Assembly: GCA_021737445.1 (NCBI GenBank)
Contig: JAIPDY010000028.1
Location: 1-20,538, forward strand
Length of the DNA stretch: 20,538 nt
Reading direction: 5' to 3'
Origin: Desulfotignum sp.
GTDB taxonomy: Bacteria; Desulfobacterota; Desulfobacteria; Desulfobacterales; Desulfobacteraceae
The position numbers and the translations under genes were made by a program. Below, in pieces: positions 1-7,132 of the stretch. Under the pieces are notes generated by a model, which searched no databases, was not told the origin of the DNA, and saw only the letters and a list, made by a program, of their open reading frames with translations. Every line of letters starts with the position of its first letter. Within the stretch, counting starts at the first letter, position 1.

Positions 1-226
1 CGGCTGCAGCCGCAACTCCCAGCAATTTGCCCACAAGTGGTTTGCAAAACAGTGTCAGTGCACACCCCATCACTGCCACAGCTGCCGCCACGGCAATTAT
101 CAGCTGCCAAAGGGGCAGGACTCCCATATTATTGGTGCCTGTAAACAAAAAGAGCAGCGGCAGAGGCAACAAGGCCAGCAAAAAGCCCTCTATGCCGATC
201 CGCGGCATGGATGCGCGTGACATCAT
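1..226 (-). CDS. Membrane protein of unknown function, N-terminal part only
   Basis: This minus-strand frame starts at an ATG at 226 (a second ATG at 223 is possible) and runs off the left edge, giving 75 residues. The start is preceded by CTGAGG about 6 bases away. The protein begins MMSRASMPRIGIEG, then has two hydrophobic stretches at about residues 15-29 and 40-61 separated by a short loop (TGTNNMG), so it is an integral inner-membrane protein with at least two helices. It lies 36 bp behind asd on the same strand and is probably cotranscribed with it. I do not recognise the family from this fragment. The amino-acid pattern (Leu, Ala, Val-rich segments, few charges) fits a real membrane protein rather than chance reading, but the function is unknown. 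Confidence 0.6.
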   Translation of the reverse strand, partial: MMSRASMPRIGIEGFLLALLPLPLLFLFTGTNNMGVLPLWQLIIAVAAAVAVMGCALTLFCKPLVGKLLGVAAAA

Positions 227-262
227 CTGTGTGCCTCAGGAGTCAGAAGTTGACCCCTTTCA

Positions 263-1369
263 TCATAGAATAATATTGAGAATTCGGCGCAACGGTTCGG
301 CCGCGCCCCAGAGCAGCTGGTCCCCCACGGAAAACGCGGTGAGATATTCTCCGCCCAGTATCATCTTGCGGATCCGGCCCACGGGCACGGTCAGGGTGCC
401 GGTGACCGCTGCCGGGGTCAGATCTGTCATGGTCTGTTCTCTGGTGTTGGGAACCAAGGTAACCCAGTCATTGTTGGCAGCCAGCATCCCGTTGATATCA
501 GCCAGGGGCACATCCTGTTTGAGTTTGATTGTAAATGCCTGGCTGTGGCACCGCATGGCCCCGATGCGCACGCACTGGCCGTCAATGGGAACGGTGTTGC
601 CGGACCGGCCCAGTATCTTGTTGGTTTCCACCATCCCTTTCCACTCTTCTCTTGTCTGGCCGTTCTCCATGGCCCGGTCGATCCAGGGAATCAGGCTGGC
701 CCCCAGGGGCACCCCCCAGTTCTGGGTGGGGAATTCACCTGAACGCAGGGTGCTGGTGACATTTCTGTCCAGGTCCAGGATTGCGGATGCCGGGTTGTCC
801 AGTATGTCTGCTGCATTGTCTCCTATGGCCCGCATCTGGGATACCAGTTCGGTCATGTTCTGTGCACCTGCACCGGAAGCTGCCTGAAAGGTCATGGCGG
901 TGAGCCATTCCACCACGTCATGCTCAAACAGCCCGCCCAAAGCCATGAGCATCAGAGACACGGTACAGTTGCCGCCGATATAATTTTTGATGCCGCTGGA
1001 CAGTGCTTTTTCAATGACATGACGGTTGACCGGGTCCAGAACGATAATACTTTCATCAGCCATCCGCAGGGTGGACGCCGCGTCGATCCAGAACCCTTTC
1101 CACCCGTTTTGGGCCAGCTTGGGCCGGACCATCTCGGTATAGCTGCCCCCCTGACAGGAGATGATGATATCCATCTCCATGAGGGTGTCGATCTCATGGG
1201 CATCAATCAGATCCGGGACATCCTTTCCCACATCCGGTGCTGTCTGTCCGGCCTGGGAGGTGGTGAAAAAAACCGGGGTGATCTTTTCAAAATCATTTTC
1301 CGCCATCATCCGTTCCATGAGCACGGAACCCACCATGCCCCGCCATCCCACAATACCTGTTTTTTTCAT
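263..1369 (-). CDS. asd: Aspartate-semialdehyde dehydrogenase
   Basis: Asd reduces aspartyl phosphate with NADPH to aspartate semialdehyde, the branch point to lysine/diaminopimelate, threonine and methionine. The 368-residue protein is near-identical in length to E. coli Asd and follows it end to end. It has the N-terminal nucleotide-binding motif GWRGMVGSVLM (residues 9-19), the nucleophile Cys135 in GGNCTVSLM, the substrate-binding segment TNKIL, and the RCHSQAFTIKLK block with the catalytic His. An ATG 18 bases upstream (1387) is possible, but AAAGGA lies just before the ATG at 1369 and the family begins MKK/MKN, so I chose 1369. It sits between nfo (106 bp upstream) and a membrane protein on the same strand. 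This is the gamma-proteobacterial-type Asd, not the shorter Gram-positive type. Confidence 0.96.
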   Translation of the reverse strand: MKKTGIVGWRGMVGSVLMERMMAENDFEKITPVFFTTSQAGQTAPDVGKDVPDLIDAHEIDTLMEMDIIISCQGGSYTEMVRPKLAQNGWKGFWIDAASTLRMADESIIVLDPVNRHVIEKALSSGIKNYIGGNCTVSLMLMALGGLFEHDVVEWLTAMTFQAASGAGAQNMTELVSQMRAIGDNAADILDNPASAILDLDRNVTSTLRSGEFPTQNWGVPLGASLIPWIDRAMENGQTREEWKGMVETNKILGRSGNTVPIDGQCVRIGAMRCHSQAFTIKLKQDVPLADINGMLAANNDWVTLVPNTREQTMTDLTPAAVTGTLTVPVGRIRKMILGGEYLTAFSVGDQLLWGAAEPLRRILNIIL

Positions 1370-1475
1370 TGTTAAAGTCCTTTGCAAAAAAAGTGATCAA
1401 ACTTTCTCTATACTGATTTTCCCTGCCAGATACCAGCCCTATTTCAACAAATTTGAGAAATTGACTGCCCGGGGG

Positions 1476-2318
1476 TTAACGGATCAGATTATAGAGCTGT
1501 GTGATTTCCGCTTTCCACAAGGTCTCATCCGGGGTCTCCAGCACCAGGGGCATGTTGTCAAACCGGGCATCGTTCATGATGAAGTCAAAGGGTGCCATGC
1601 CCAGCTTCCCTTTGCCGATGCTTTCATGCCGGTCCACCCGGCTTCCGAAATCCTTTTTGGAATCGTTCAGGTGGATGGCTTTGAGAAAACCGATGCCCAC
1701 GACCCTGTCAAATTCATCCATGGTTTTTTCAAACGCGTTTTTGGTCCTGATATCATAACCAGCCCCGTGCAGATGACAGGTATCAAGGCATACCCCGACC
1801 CGGTTTTTATCTGTTACCTGTGCAATGATCCAGGCCAGGTGTTCAAACCGGTATCCCATGTTGGTGCCCTGGCCGGCGGTGTTTTCGATAACGGCCGTAA
1901 CCCCGGTTGTATGTTCCAGAGCCAGGTCAATGGATTGGGCAATACGGTCCAGGCAGTGTTCAGGTGCCAGTTTGTTCAAATGACTGCCCGGATGAAAATT
2001 CAGATATTGCAGCCCCAGCTGTTCACAGCGCTGCATCTCATCACAAAAAGCATTCCGTGATTTTTCCAGGCCCTCCTGTTCAGGATGTCCCAGGTTTATC
2101 AGGTAACTGTCGTGGGGAAGGATATGTTTTGGATCAAAGCCGGCATCTTTACACCGTTTTTTGAACCGGGTGATGGTCTGGGGGGACAGGGGAGGAGACT
2201 TCCAGCGCCGCTGGTTTCTGGTAAATATGGCAAAGGCCCTGGCCCCGATTTTTTCTGCATTTTCCGGTGCGTTTTCCGCACCCCCGCTGATACTGACATG
2301 TGCACCGATGTATTTCAT
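1476..2318 (-). CDS. nfo: Endonuclease IV (AP endonuclease)
   Basis: Endonuclease IV cuts DNA 5' of abasic sites and removes blocked 3' ends during base-excision repair. The 280-residue protein starts MKYIGAHVS as in E. coli and aligns without gaps through the core. All nine tri-zinc ligands fall at the E. coli numbers: His69, His109, Glu145, Asp179, His182, His216, Asp229, His231 and Glu261. The family signatures HDSYLINLGHP, NFHPGSHL, IENTAGQG and LDTCHLHGAGYD are visible. An in-frame ATG exists 54 bases further upstream, but AGGAAG about 9 bases before the ATG at 2318 and the family N-terminus decide for 2318. It is the first gene of a probable nfo-asd run and is divergent from the DUF3124-like gene. 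Confidence 0.97.
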   Translation of the reverse strand: MKYIGAHVSISGGAENAPENAEKIGARAFAIFTRNQRRWKSPPLSPQTITRFKKRCKDAGFDPKHILPHDSYLINLGHPEQEGLEKSRNAFCDEMQRCEQLGLQYLNFHPGSHLNKLAPEHCLDRIAQSIDLALEHTTGVTAVIENTAGQGTNMGYRFEHLAWIIAQVTDKNRVGVCLDTCHLHGAGYDIRTKNAFEKTMDEFDRVVGIGFLKAIHLNDSKKDFGSRVDRHESIGKGKLGMAPFDFIMNDARFDNMPLVLETPDETLWKAEITQLYNLIR

Positions 2319-2360
2319 TTTTTTTTCTTCCTGTACCCAAAACAGTCTGCTGAAACACCA

Positions 2361-2389
2361 TATATACGGCATTTCAAATTTTTAACCAA
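2361..2389 (-). promoter_or_regulatory. Possible promoter of nfo
   Basis: On the minus strand TTGGTT and TATATA are separated by 17 bases, placing a start site near 2354 and leaving a leader of about 36 bases before nfo. The -35 match is weak (3 of 6). The element lies in a patch with an imperfect direct repeat, CACCATATATACG (2356-2368) and CACCATATACG (2394-2404), and an inverted repeat GCATTT (2369-2374) / AAATGC (2389-2394). No experimental support can be seen in the sequence. Confidence 0.35.
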
Positions 2390-2461
2390 AATGCACCATA
2401 TACGCTACCTCTGTCAACGCAAATATCATGGCATTCGCATGTCATTGCCATTACGACCATG

Positions 2462-2490
2462 TTGACAACTGCCTTTGCAAGTGCGATATT
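2462..2490 (+). promoter_or_regulatory. Sigma-70-like promoter of the DUF3124-like gene
   Basis: A perfect -35 TTGACA (2462-2467) is followed after 17 bases by GATATT (2485-2490, 4 of 6). Transcription would begin near 2497, about 28 bases before the ATG at 2525 and just upstream of the ribosome binding site AAGGA (2514-2518). Position, spacing and orientation all suit the downstream gene. Confidence 0.6.
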
Positions 2491-2524
2491 ACAAGAAAAT
2501 GGATCAATAAATTAAGGATTGGCT

Positions 2525-3016
2525 ATGGCTTCCCGGAAAAAAATTTTCATCTGTCTGTTCATTTTCGTTTTTTGTGCGGCATCGGGAACTTCCGGGGCTG
2601 ATGACCTGAACCGGACAATGATCTTTCTGTCCAAAGGCCAGGTTATCTATGTTCCGGTATACTCCCATATTTACATCGGAAACAGGGAACGGCCGTTTCT
2701 GCTGGCTGTAACCCTGAGTATCCGCAACACAGACCTGAACAACCCGGTGGTTGTGAAGAAAGCTACCTATTACAATTCCCAGGGAAAACTGCTGGAGGAA
2801 TATATCAACACCCCTGTAACACTGGAAAAAATGTCTGCCACCCGGTTTGTGGTCCATGAATCAGACAAGGCCGGAGGCTCAGGGGCCAGTTTTCTGCTGG
2901 AATGGGAATCAGAAAAGCCGGTATCTCCCCCCATCATCGAAACAGTCATGATCGGTGCCCAGACCCAGCAGGGCATCTCTTTTACGTCACGGGGGCAGGT
3001 GATCAAGGAAAAATAA
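2525..3016 (+). CDS. Secreted DUF3124-family protein
   Basis: The 163-residue product has an N-terminal signal peptide: a basic start (MASRKK), a hydrophobic core at 7-19, and a likely signal peptidase I site near residue 24 (T-S-G before A-D-D). There is no good lipobox around Cys18. The mature part contains GQVIYVPVYSHIY (38-50), then RPFLLAVTLSIRNTD and a C-terminal ETVMIGAQTQQGISF segment. I recognise this pattern as DUF3124, a small beta-rich periplasmic family of unknown role. A TTG at 2519 would also be in frame, but AAGGA at 2514-2518 fits the ATG at 2525 better. The gene has its own promoter-like element. It converges on the potassium channel gene with a 24 bp gap and no obvious terminator. 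No biochemical function is claimed. Confidence 0.8.
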   Translation: MASRKKIFICLFIFVFCAASGTSGADDLNRTMIFLSKGQVIYVPVYSHIYIGNRERPFLLAVTLSIRNTDLNNPVVVKKATYYNSQGKLLEEYINTPVTLEKMSATRFVVHESDKAGGSGASFLLEWESEKPVSPPIIETVMIGAQTQQGISFTSRGQVIKEK

Positions 3017-3040
3017 GATGGTCTGCGGATCATCTGTCTG

Positions 3041-4096
3041 TCAGCAGGCTTCCTGATCCGATACCTTCTGCAGTTTTTGCAGATTTTCCGGCTTTCCCAA
3101 AGCGATGAGCAGGTCCCCGGATCCTATCACGGTTTCGGGCCCCGGATTGAACACCATCTCACCGGAAGATTTCTTGATACTCACCACCAGGATATCAAAA
3201 CGGGGACGTATTCCGGAATCCTTTACCATCTTTCCCACCAGTTCGGAGTTTTCTGAAACCGGCAGCTCCTCCATCTGCAGGTTGATGTCCCCCCGGATGG
3301 CCAGATCCATCAGGCTGGTGGCAGTGGGTCTCAAAACACTTTGAACCAGGCGCAGCCCCCCGATGTTGTAGGGCATGAAAACACGCTCCGCCCCGGCCTG
3401 CTTCAAACGGGCCACATGGGATTCATTGTCGGTTCGGGCCACAATGCTGATATCCGGATTCAGCTGCCGGGAGGTCAGAGTGACAAACACATTGGCAGCA
3501 TCCTCGGCAAGGGCAGTGATCAAATATTTTGCTTTTTTCAAACCAGCGGAAAGCAGCATCTCATCTTCGGTGGCATCTCCGGCAATAAACAGCATCTTCT
3601 GCTGCCCCAGCTGCTCCAAGGCTGCCTGATTTTTTTCAATCACCACCACGTCAAACCCCTCATTCTTAATTCCCTGGGCCACCACCCGGCCGATTCTGCC
3701 GTATCCGCAGACAATATAATGGTCTTTGAGTTCATCAATAATTTTCTGCAATCTGCGCCTCCCAAGAATATTTTGAAACTTTCCCTCCACAAGCATCTGA
3801 GCCAGAGACCCACCCAGATAAAAAAACGCGCCAACCCCTCCGAAAATCACCAGCATGGTCATGATCCGGGAGATGTCGGACAAGGGCCTCACTTCCATGA
3901 ACCCCACCGTGGAAAGGGTGATGATCACCATGTACACACTTTCGATGAAGCTCCACCCTTCCAGCATCATATAACCGGATGTGCCGAACAGGATTACCAG
4001 AAAAATGAAAAAACTGCCCATGACAATGGACCAGCCAAAAGGATATTCTGTGCGCATCTGCAAGCGGAATCCCTTGGCCCTCTTCAGCAGATTCAT
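3041..4096 (-). CDS. Two-helix potassium channel with fused RCK (TrkA-N/TrkA-C) domain
   Basis: The 351-residue protein has the layout of MthK/Kch-type ligand-gated K+ channels. TM1 is at about 23-45, the pore helix and filter at 49-68, and TM2 at about 77-102. A TrkA-N (RCK) domain starts at IVCGYGRIGRVV (128-139, Rossmann GxGxxG), with Glu154 at the end of beta-2, and a TrkA-C-like domain occupies about 265-345. RCK domains bind nucleotides or ions on the cytoplasmic side and gate the pore. The expected filter TVGYG is here T63-V64-G65-F66-M67, followed by E68. The start at 4096 is supported by GGAGG 7 bases upstream. The gene is monocistronic or follows htpX, and has a promoter-like element of its own. 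Channel identity is secure; ion selectivity and ligand are not. Confidence 0.9.
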   Translation of the reverse strand: MNLLKRAKGFRLQMRTEYPFGWSIVMGSFFIFLVILFGTSGYMMLEGWSFIESVYMVIITLSTVGFMEVRPLSDISRIMTMLVIFGGVGAFFYLGGSLAQMLVEGKFQNILGRRRLQKIIDELKDHYIVCGYGRIGRVVAQGIKNEGFDVVVIEKNQAALEQLGQQKMLFIAGDATEDEMLLSAGLKKAKYLITALAEDAANVFVTLTSRQLNPDISIVARTDNESHVARLKQAGAERVFMPYNIGGLRLVQSVLRPTATSLMDLAIRGDINLQMEELPVSENSELVGKMVKDSGIRPRFDILVVSIKKSSGEMVFNPGPETVIGSGDLLIALGKPENLQKLQKVSDQEAC

Positions 4097-4143
4097 TCAA
4101 ATCCTCCATTCTGTTCAAGATGCCTGTGATTTCAGGTTTCATT

Positions 4144-4172
4144 ACCATAAATTGTGATACCGCAATAGTCAA
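4144..4172 (-). promoter_or_regulatory. Sigma-70-like promoter of the potassium channel gene
   Basis: On the minus strand TTGACT (forward 4167-4172, 5 of 6) and TATGGT (forward 4144-4149, 4 of 6) are 17 bases apart. The predicted start near 4137 leaves a leader of about 40 bases before the ATG at 4096. This suggests the channel can be transcribed independently of htpX. Confidence 0.5.
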
Positions 4173-4268
4173 GCCATTACAGATACCGGACCAGGGGGAG
4201 TCGGAAATCACTTGCACAACGAAAACTCTGAATGATGACCAGGGATAACTTGTACAGCGGCACCCCCA

Positions 4269-4304
4269 CCAGGGGCGGCATTTTGACAGCTGTTTTCCGC
4301 CTGG
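4269..4304 (-). other. Hairpin just after htpX
   Basis: Read on the minus strand, CCAGGCGG (4304-4297) can pair with CCG and CCTGG (within 4278-4269), with two extra C bases bulged on the 3' side and an 18-base loop that contains the palindrome ACAGCTGT. It begins 9 bases after the htpX stop codon. There is no T-run behind it, so it is not a classic intrinsic terminator. It could protect the 3' end of the mRNA. The rest of the htpX-channel spacer shows nothing further beyond the channel promoter. Confidence 0.3.
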
Positions 4305-4313
4305 TTCCACTGC

Positions 4314-5240
4314 TCAGGACAAAGAATCCCAGAACGCCCGGCTCTGCTCGGTCATGGTGGATTTTTGGCCCGTCGAATCCCGGGGCCCGGCACCGGACGG
4401 TCCAGCACCGGTCAGACGTCTGATACGCTCCTCCAGAGGCGGGTGAGTAGAGAAAAGACCGGCAAACTGCCGGCCGGACAACGGATTGACAATGAACATA
4501 TGGGCGGTGGAGGGATTGGCATCCACGGTGGCGCCCCGGTGGGTATACTCCCCCAGTTTGGCAAGAGCCGATGCCAGTCCCTGGGGCCGGCCCGTGACCT
4601 GGGCTGCGGTGGCATCCGCCAGATATTCCCTGGACCGGGAAACCGCCATCTGCACCACCATGGCCGCCATTGGCGCCAAAATGGACATGAGGATCACTCC
4701 CACAAATCCCAGGCCGCCCTCCTCGTTATCTCTGCCGCCGAAAAACGCGGAAAACCTTGCCATGGAAGCCACAAACATAATAGCACCGGCCATTGTGGCC
4801 ACAATGGTGGAGATCAGAATATCCCGGTTCTTGATATGGCCCAGCTCATGGGCCAGCACCCCTTCCAGCTCCTCCTGGTTCATCAGGCGCAACAGTCCCT
4901 GGGTGACGGCGACCACCCCGTGTTCCGGGTCTCTTCCCGTGGCAAAGGCATTGGGGGCTTCATCCGGAATCACATACAGCCGGGGCATGGGCAAACCGGC
5001 CTGCCGGGCCAGGCGGGCTACTGTATCATGCAGCCCCGGTTCCCGGGCCCGGTCCAGGGGCTGGGCCCGGTACATCTTGAGCACAATGGTATGGGACTGC
5101 CAGTATGAAAAAAAGTTCATGGCAAAGGCAAGGATCAGTGCGATAATCATGCCGGACCGGCCTCCGAGCGCGTATCCCAGCACAAGGAACAATCCGGTCA
5201 TGGCAGTCAGCAGAAAAACTGTCTTGATATGGTTTCCCAT
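4314..5240 (-). CDS. htpX: HtpX-family membrane zinc metalloprotease
   Basis: HtpX is an inner-membrane protease (M48B) that degrades misfolded membrane proteins, with its active site facing the cytoplasm. The 308-residue protein has two N-terminal helices (about 8-24 and 29-46), the zinc motif HELGH (His131, Glu132, His135), two further hydrophobic segments (about 141-162 and 178-199) and the third ligand Glu205 in SREYLADA. The family block IPDEAPNAFATGR is present at 91-103, and the STHPPLEERIRRL motif is near the C-terminus. The chosen start at 5240 gives MGNHIKTVFLL, typical of the family, with GAGGAG just upstream. The in-frame ATG at 5252 lacks a binding site. The C-terminal tail after the PPLEERI motif is about 30 residues longer than the core and Gly/Ser-rich. 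It is divergent from the cyclase gene. Confidence 0.93.
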   Translation of the reverse strand: MGNHIKTVFLLTAMTGLFLVLGYALGGRSGMIIALILAFAMNFFSYWQSHTIVLKMYRAQPLDRAREPGLHDTVARLARQAGLPMPRLYVIPDEAPNAFATGRDPEHGVVAVTQGLLRLMNQEELEGVLAHELGHIKNRDILISTIVATMAGAIMFVASMARFSAFFGGRDNEEGGLGFVGVILMSILAPMAAMVVQMAVSRSREYLADATAAQVTGRPQGLASALAKLGEYTHRGATVDANPSTAHMFIVNPLSGRQFAGLFSTHPPLEERIRRLTGAGPSGAGPRDSTGQKSTMTEQSRAFWDSLS

Positions 5241-5291
5241 GGTTCTCCTCATATAAAATCAGGTTTGTGTCAATTTCATATATTCATGACA

Positions 5292-5319
5292 ATAATAAGA
5301 CCGGTCCATCCGAAATCAA
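5292..5319 (-). promoter_or_regulatory. Possible promoter of htpX
   Basis: On the minus strand TTGATT (forward 5314-5319) and TATTAT (forward 5292-5297, 5 of 6) are 16 bases apart. This would start transcription about 45 bases upstream of the ATG at 5240. Another TTGACA lies closer to the gene, but its -10 position would fall on the ribosome binding site, so I did not choose it. Confidence 0.4.
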
Positions 5320-5370
5320 GAGTTCAAGGCTTCCAGAGCCTCTGTTTTTGAAACTATATGGCAGTGCCTC

Positions 5371-5417
5371 TTGCCTCTTTTGTCTGTCTCTTATACGATC
5401 ACTTGAATAGTGCACTA
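5371..5417 (+). promoter_or_regulatory. Promoter of the cyclase gene with palindrome at the start site
   Basis: TTGCCT (5371-5376) and TACGAT (5394-5399), each 4 of 6, are exactly 17 bases apart. The expected start is near 5406, and a perfect 10-base palindrome TAGTGCACTA occupies 5408-5417 at that position. A dyad at the start site could be an operator, though 10 bases is short. The cyclase ATG follows at 5441. Confidence 0.4.
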
Positions 5418-5440
5418 CATATAACTTAGGATGGTCGATC

Positions 5441-6868
5441 ATGACCGATAAAGGTGAAAAAACCAACGGGGTCCGAGAAATCCTGGTAATGGGTGTTTTC
5501 TGGCGGATTCTGTTTATCGAGGCGGTACTGCTGGCGTATTCTCTGGGTTACCGGTGGCTCATCGAAGGGGCCGGCCCCATGGAACTGTTCTGGTATGCCA
5601 TACGGATCATGGTGCTGGTGGGTATTATCGTTGTTTTCATGGTGGTGAGCCTGAAACGCTTTCTCACCAAAAAAATCATCGATCCCCTGGAACAGATCGC
5701 CCATGCCAACAGACAGATCGAAAACAACTTTTCCAAAGCAGACACCATCGATCTGCCGGCAGATACACCTGATGAATTCAAAACCATAGTATCCACCCGG
5801 GCGAACATGCTTGAACGCATCATCCGGGTGTCGGATCAACGGCTCCAGCTGGTCAAGTTTATCAAAGACACTTTTGGCCGCTATCTTTCCCAGAAAGTGG
5901 TGGAAGAAATTCTCTCCTCTGCCAAAGGCCGGCAGATAGGCGGCACCCGGAAGACCGTCACCGTGCTCATGGCCGATCTGAGGGGGTTTACCAGTCTATC
6001 GGAATCCCGTGACCCTGAAGCGATGGTTCAGCTGCTCAACCGGTATCTAAAGCAGATGTCCGCCATTATCCTTGCCTATGACGGAATTATTGATGAAATC
6101 ATCGGTGATGCGATCCTGGCAGTATTCGGTGCACCGGAACCCCATGAAAACGATCCGCAGCGGGCTGTCGCCTGCGCCATTAAGATGCAGAACCGCCTGG
6201 CAAACCTTAACAAAGAACTCATGGATGAGGGGTATCCCGCCTTGGAGATGGGCATCGGCATCAACACCGGCAGTGTGATTGTGGGCAATATCGGATCGGA
6301 TCTGAGAATGAAATATGGTATTGTGGGGGAAACGGTCAACCGTGCCGCCCGGATCGAATCCAACAGCATCGGCGGACAGGTGCTCATCGGAGAATCCACA
6401 TACAGATCCGCTCAGCACCAGATTCAGACAGACTCACCCAAAACCGTGATGATGAAGGGCATGAAAAAACCCCTGGTTTTTTATCCGGTCTTTGCCATTG
6501 ACATGGAAGGTAAAAACATCTGTCTGGATGTGACCGCTGCGCCGGGTCCGCTGCTGGAGATCCAGATTCCTTTTCACTGCTGGATCATTCAAGACAAAAA
6601 ACTGGATCTTATCCCCATATCAGGCATTACCCTTGCCCTAGATGAAACCTGTGTTCTCATTCGGACCACCACCGCCATTGAACTGCTGACCGATGTGAAA
6701 CTCAATTTTGATTTCTGCCTGGAAGCCCACTGTTTTGACGATATCTATGCCAAGTGCATCCACTCCGAACCTGTCCGGGACAGTCATCATGCCCGGCTGC
6801 ACATCACTGCCATGACCGAAAAGGACCGGAAAAGGATCAAAGAGTGGATGACCCAGGCATCTGCCTGA
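5441..6868 (+). CDS. Membrane-anchored class III adenylate/guanylate cyclase
   Basis: The 475-residue protein has two N-terminal transmembrane segments (about 17-37 and 50-71) with a short periplasmic loop, a HAMP-like linker (about 72-130), and a class III cyclase domain (about 168-350). It ends in a further domain of about 105 residues. The cyclase fold is clear: metal Asp179 in LMADLRGFTSL, metal Asp223 in EIIGDAILAVFGAP, GIGINTGSVIVGNIGS (271-286), and the transition-state pair Asn300/Arg304 in VNRAARIE. The purine-recognition positions are Glu219 (three before Gly222) and Gly293, not the usual Lys and Thr/Asp of adenylate cyclases, so the product could be cGMP or another nucleotide. The C-terminal domain resembles a PilZ-like beta-barrel in strand order, but I see no RxxxR or D/N-x-S-x-x-G motif. 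The gene has its own promoter-like element and an intrinsic terminator. Confidence 0.92.
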   Translation: MTDKGEKTNGVREILVMGVFWRILFIEAVLLAYSLGYRWLIEGAGPMELFWYAIRIMVLVGIIVVFMVVSLKRFLTKKIIDPLEQIAHANRQIENNFSKADTIDLPADTPDEFKTIVSTRANMLERIIRVSDQRLQLVKFIKDTFGRYLSQKVVEEILSSAKGRQIGGTRKTVTVLMADLRGFTSLSESRDPEAMVQLLNRYLKQMSAIILAYDGIIDEIIGDAILAVFGAPEPHENDPQRAVACAIKMQNRLANLNKELMDEGYPALEMGIGINTGSVIVGNIGSDLRMKYGIVGETVNRAARIESNSIGGQVLIGESTYRSAQHQIQTDSPKTVMMKGMKKPLVFYPVFAIDMEGKNICLDVTAAPGPLLEIQIPFHCWIIQDKKLDLIPISGITLALDETCVLIRTTTAIELLTDVKLNFDFCLEAHCFDDIYAKCIHSEPVRDSHHARLHITAMTEKDRKRIKEWMTQASA

Positions 6869-6958
6869 TCAGCCGATGGATCGTGATGACAGCAACAGTT
6901 TTGCTGCCAAGGCTTCATCCATCACCTGCCTGGTCAACTCTTTTTTTGGGGCTATTTA

Positions 6959-6993
6959 CGCGTTTTGCCACAATTGGCTAAACGCGATTTTTT
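6959..6993 (+). terminator. Rho-independent terminator after the cyclase gene
   Basis: CGCGTTTTGCCA (6959-6970) pairs with TGGCTAAACGCG (6975-6986), giving a 12-base stem with one T-T mismatch and a 4-base loop CAAT. An A and six T bases follow (6987-6993). It is 90 bp beyond the cyclase stop. The remaining spacer up to 7132 contains no recognisable gene. Confidence 0.8.
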
Positions 6994-7132
6994 GTAAAAT
7001 TTTACTGTCCTGTATGTGGAGCAAAAGCACGGCTGGCCTGAATCTTTGGTTTGGTCACATGGTTTGGTAAATGCACTTCAATGAGGTATCCGTTGATTCC
7101 TTCTGCCGTCTCCAAATAATAAAAATGGCGGG

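Noticed and set aside
27..887. 286-codon plus-strand open frame opposite asd
   Set aside because: asd on the other strand matches E. coli Asd throughout; the plus-strand product is a shadow.
1161..2060. 299-codon plus-strand open frame across asd and nfo
   Set aside because: Both genes beneath it are unmistakable on the minus strand and the frame has no domain pattern.
3341..4129. 262-codon plus-strand open frame opposite the potassium channel
   Set aside because: His/Gln-rich shadow of the channel gene; no ribosome site or known motif.
4097..4313. Possible tRNA or small RNA in the htpX-channel spacer
   Set aside because: No cloverleaf, no T-arm consensus and no terminator; only a promoter-like element and one weak hairpin.
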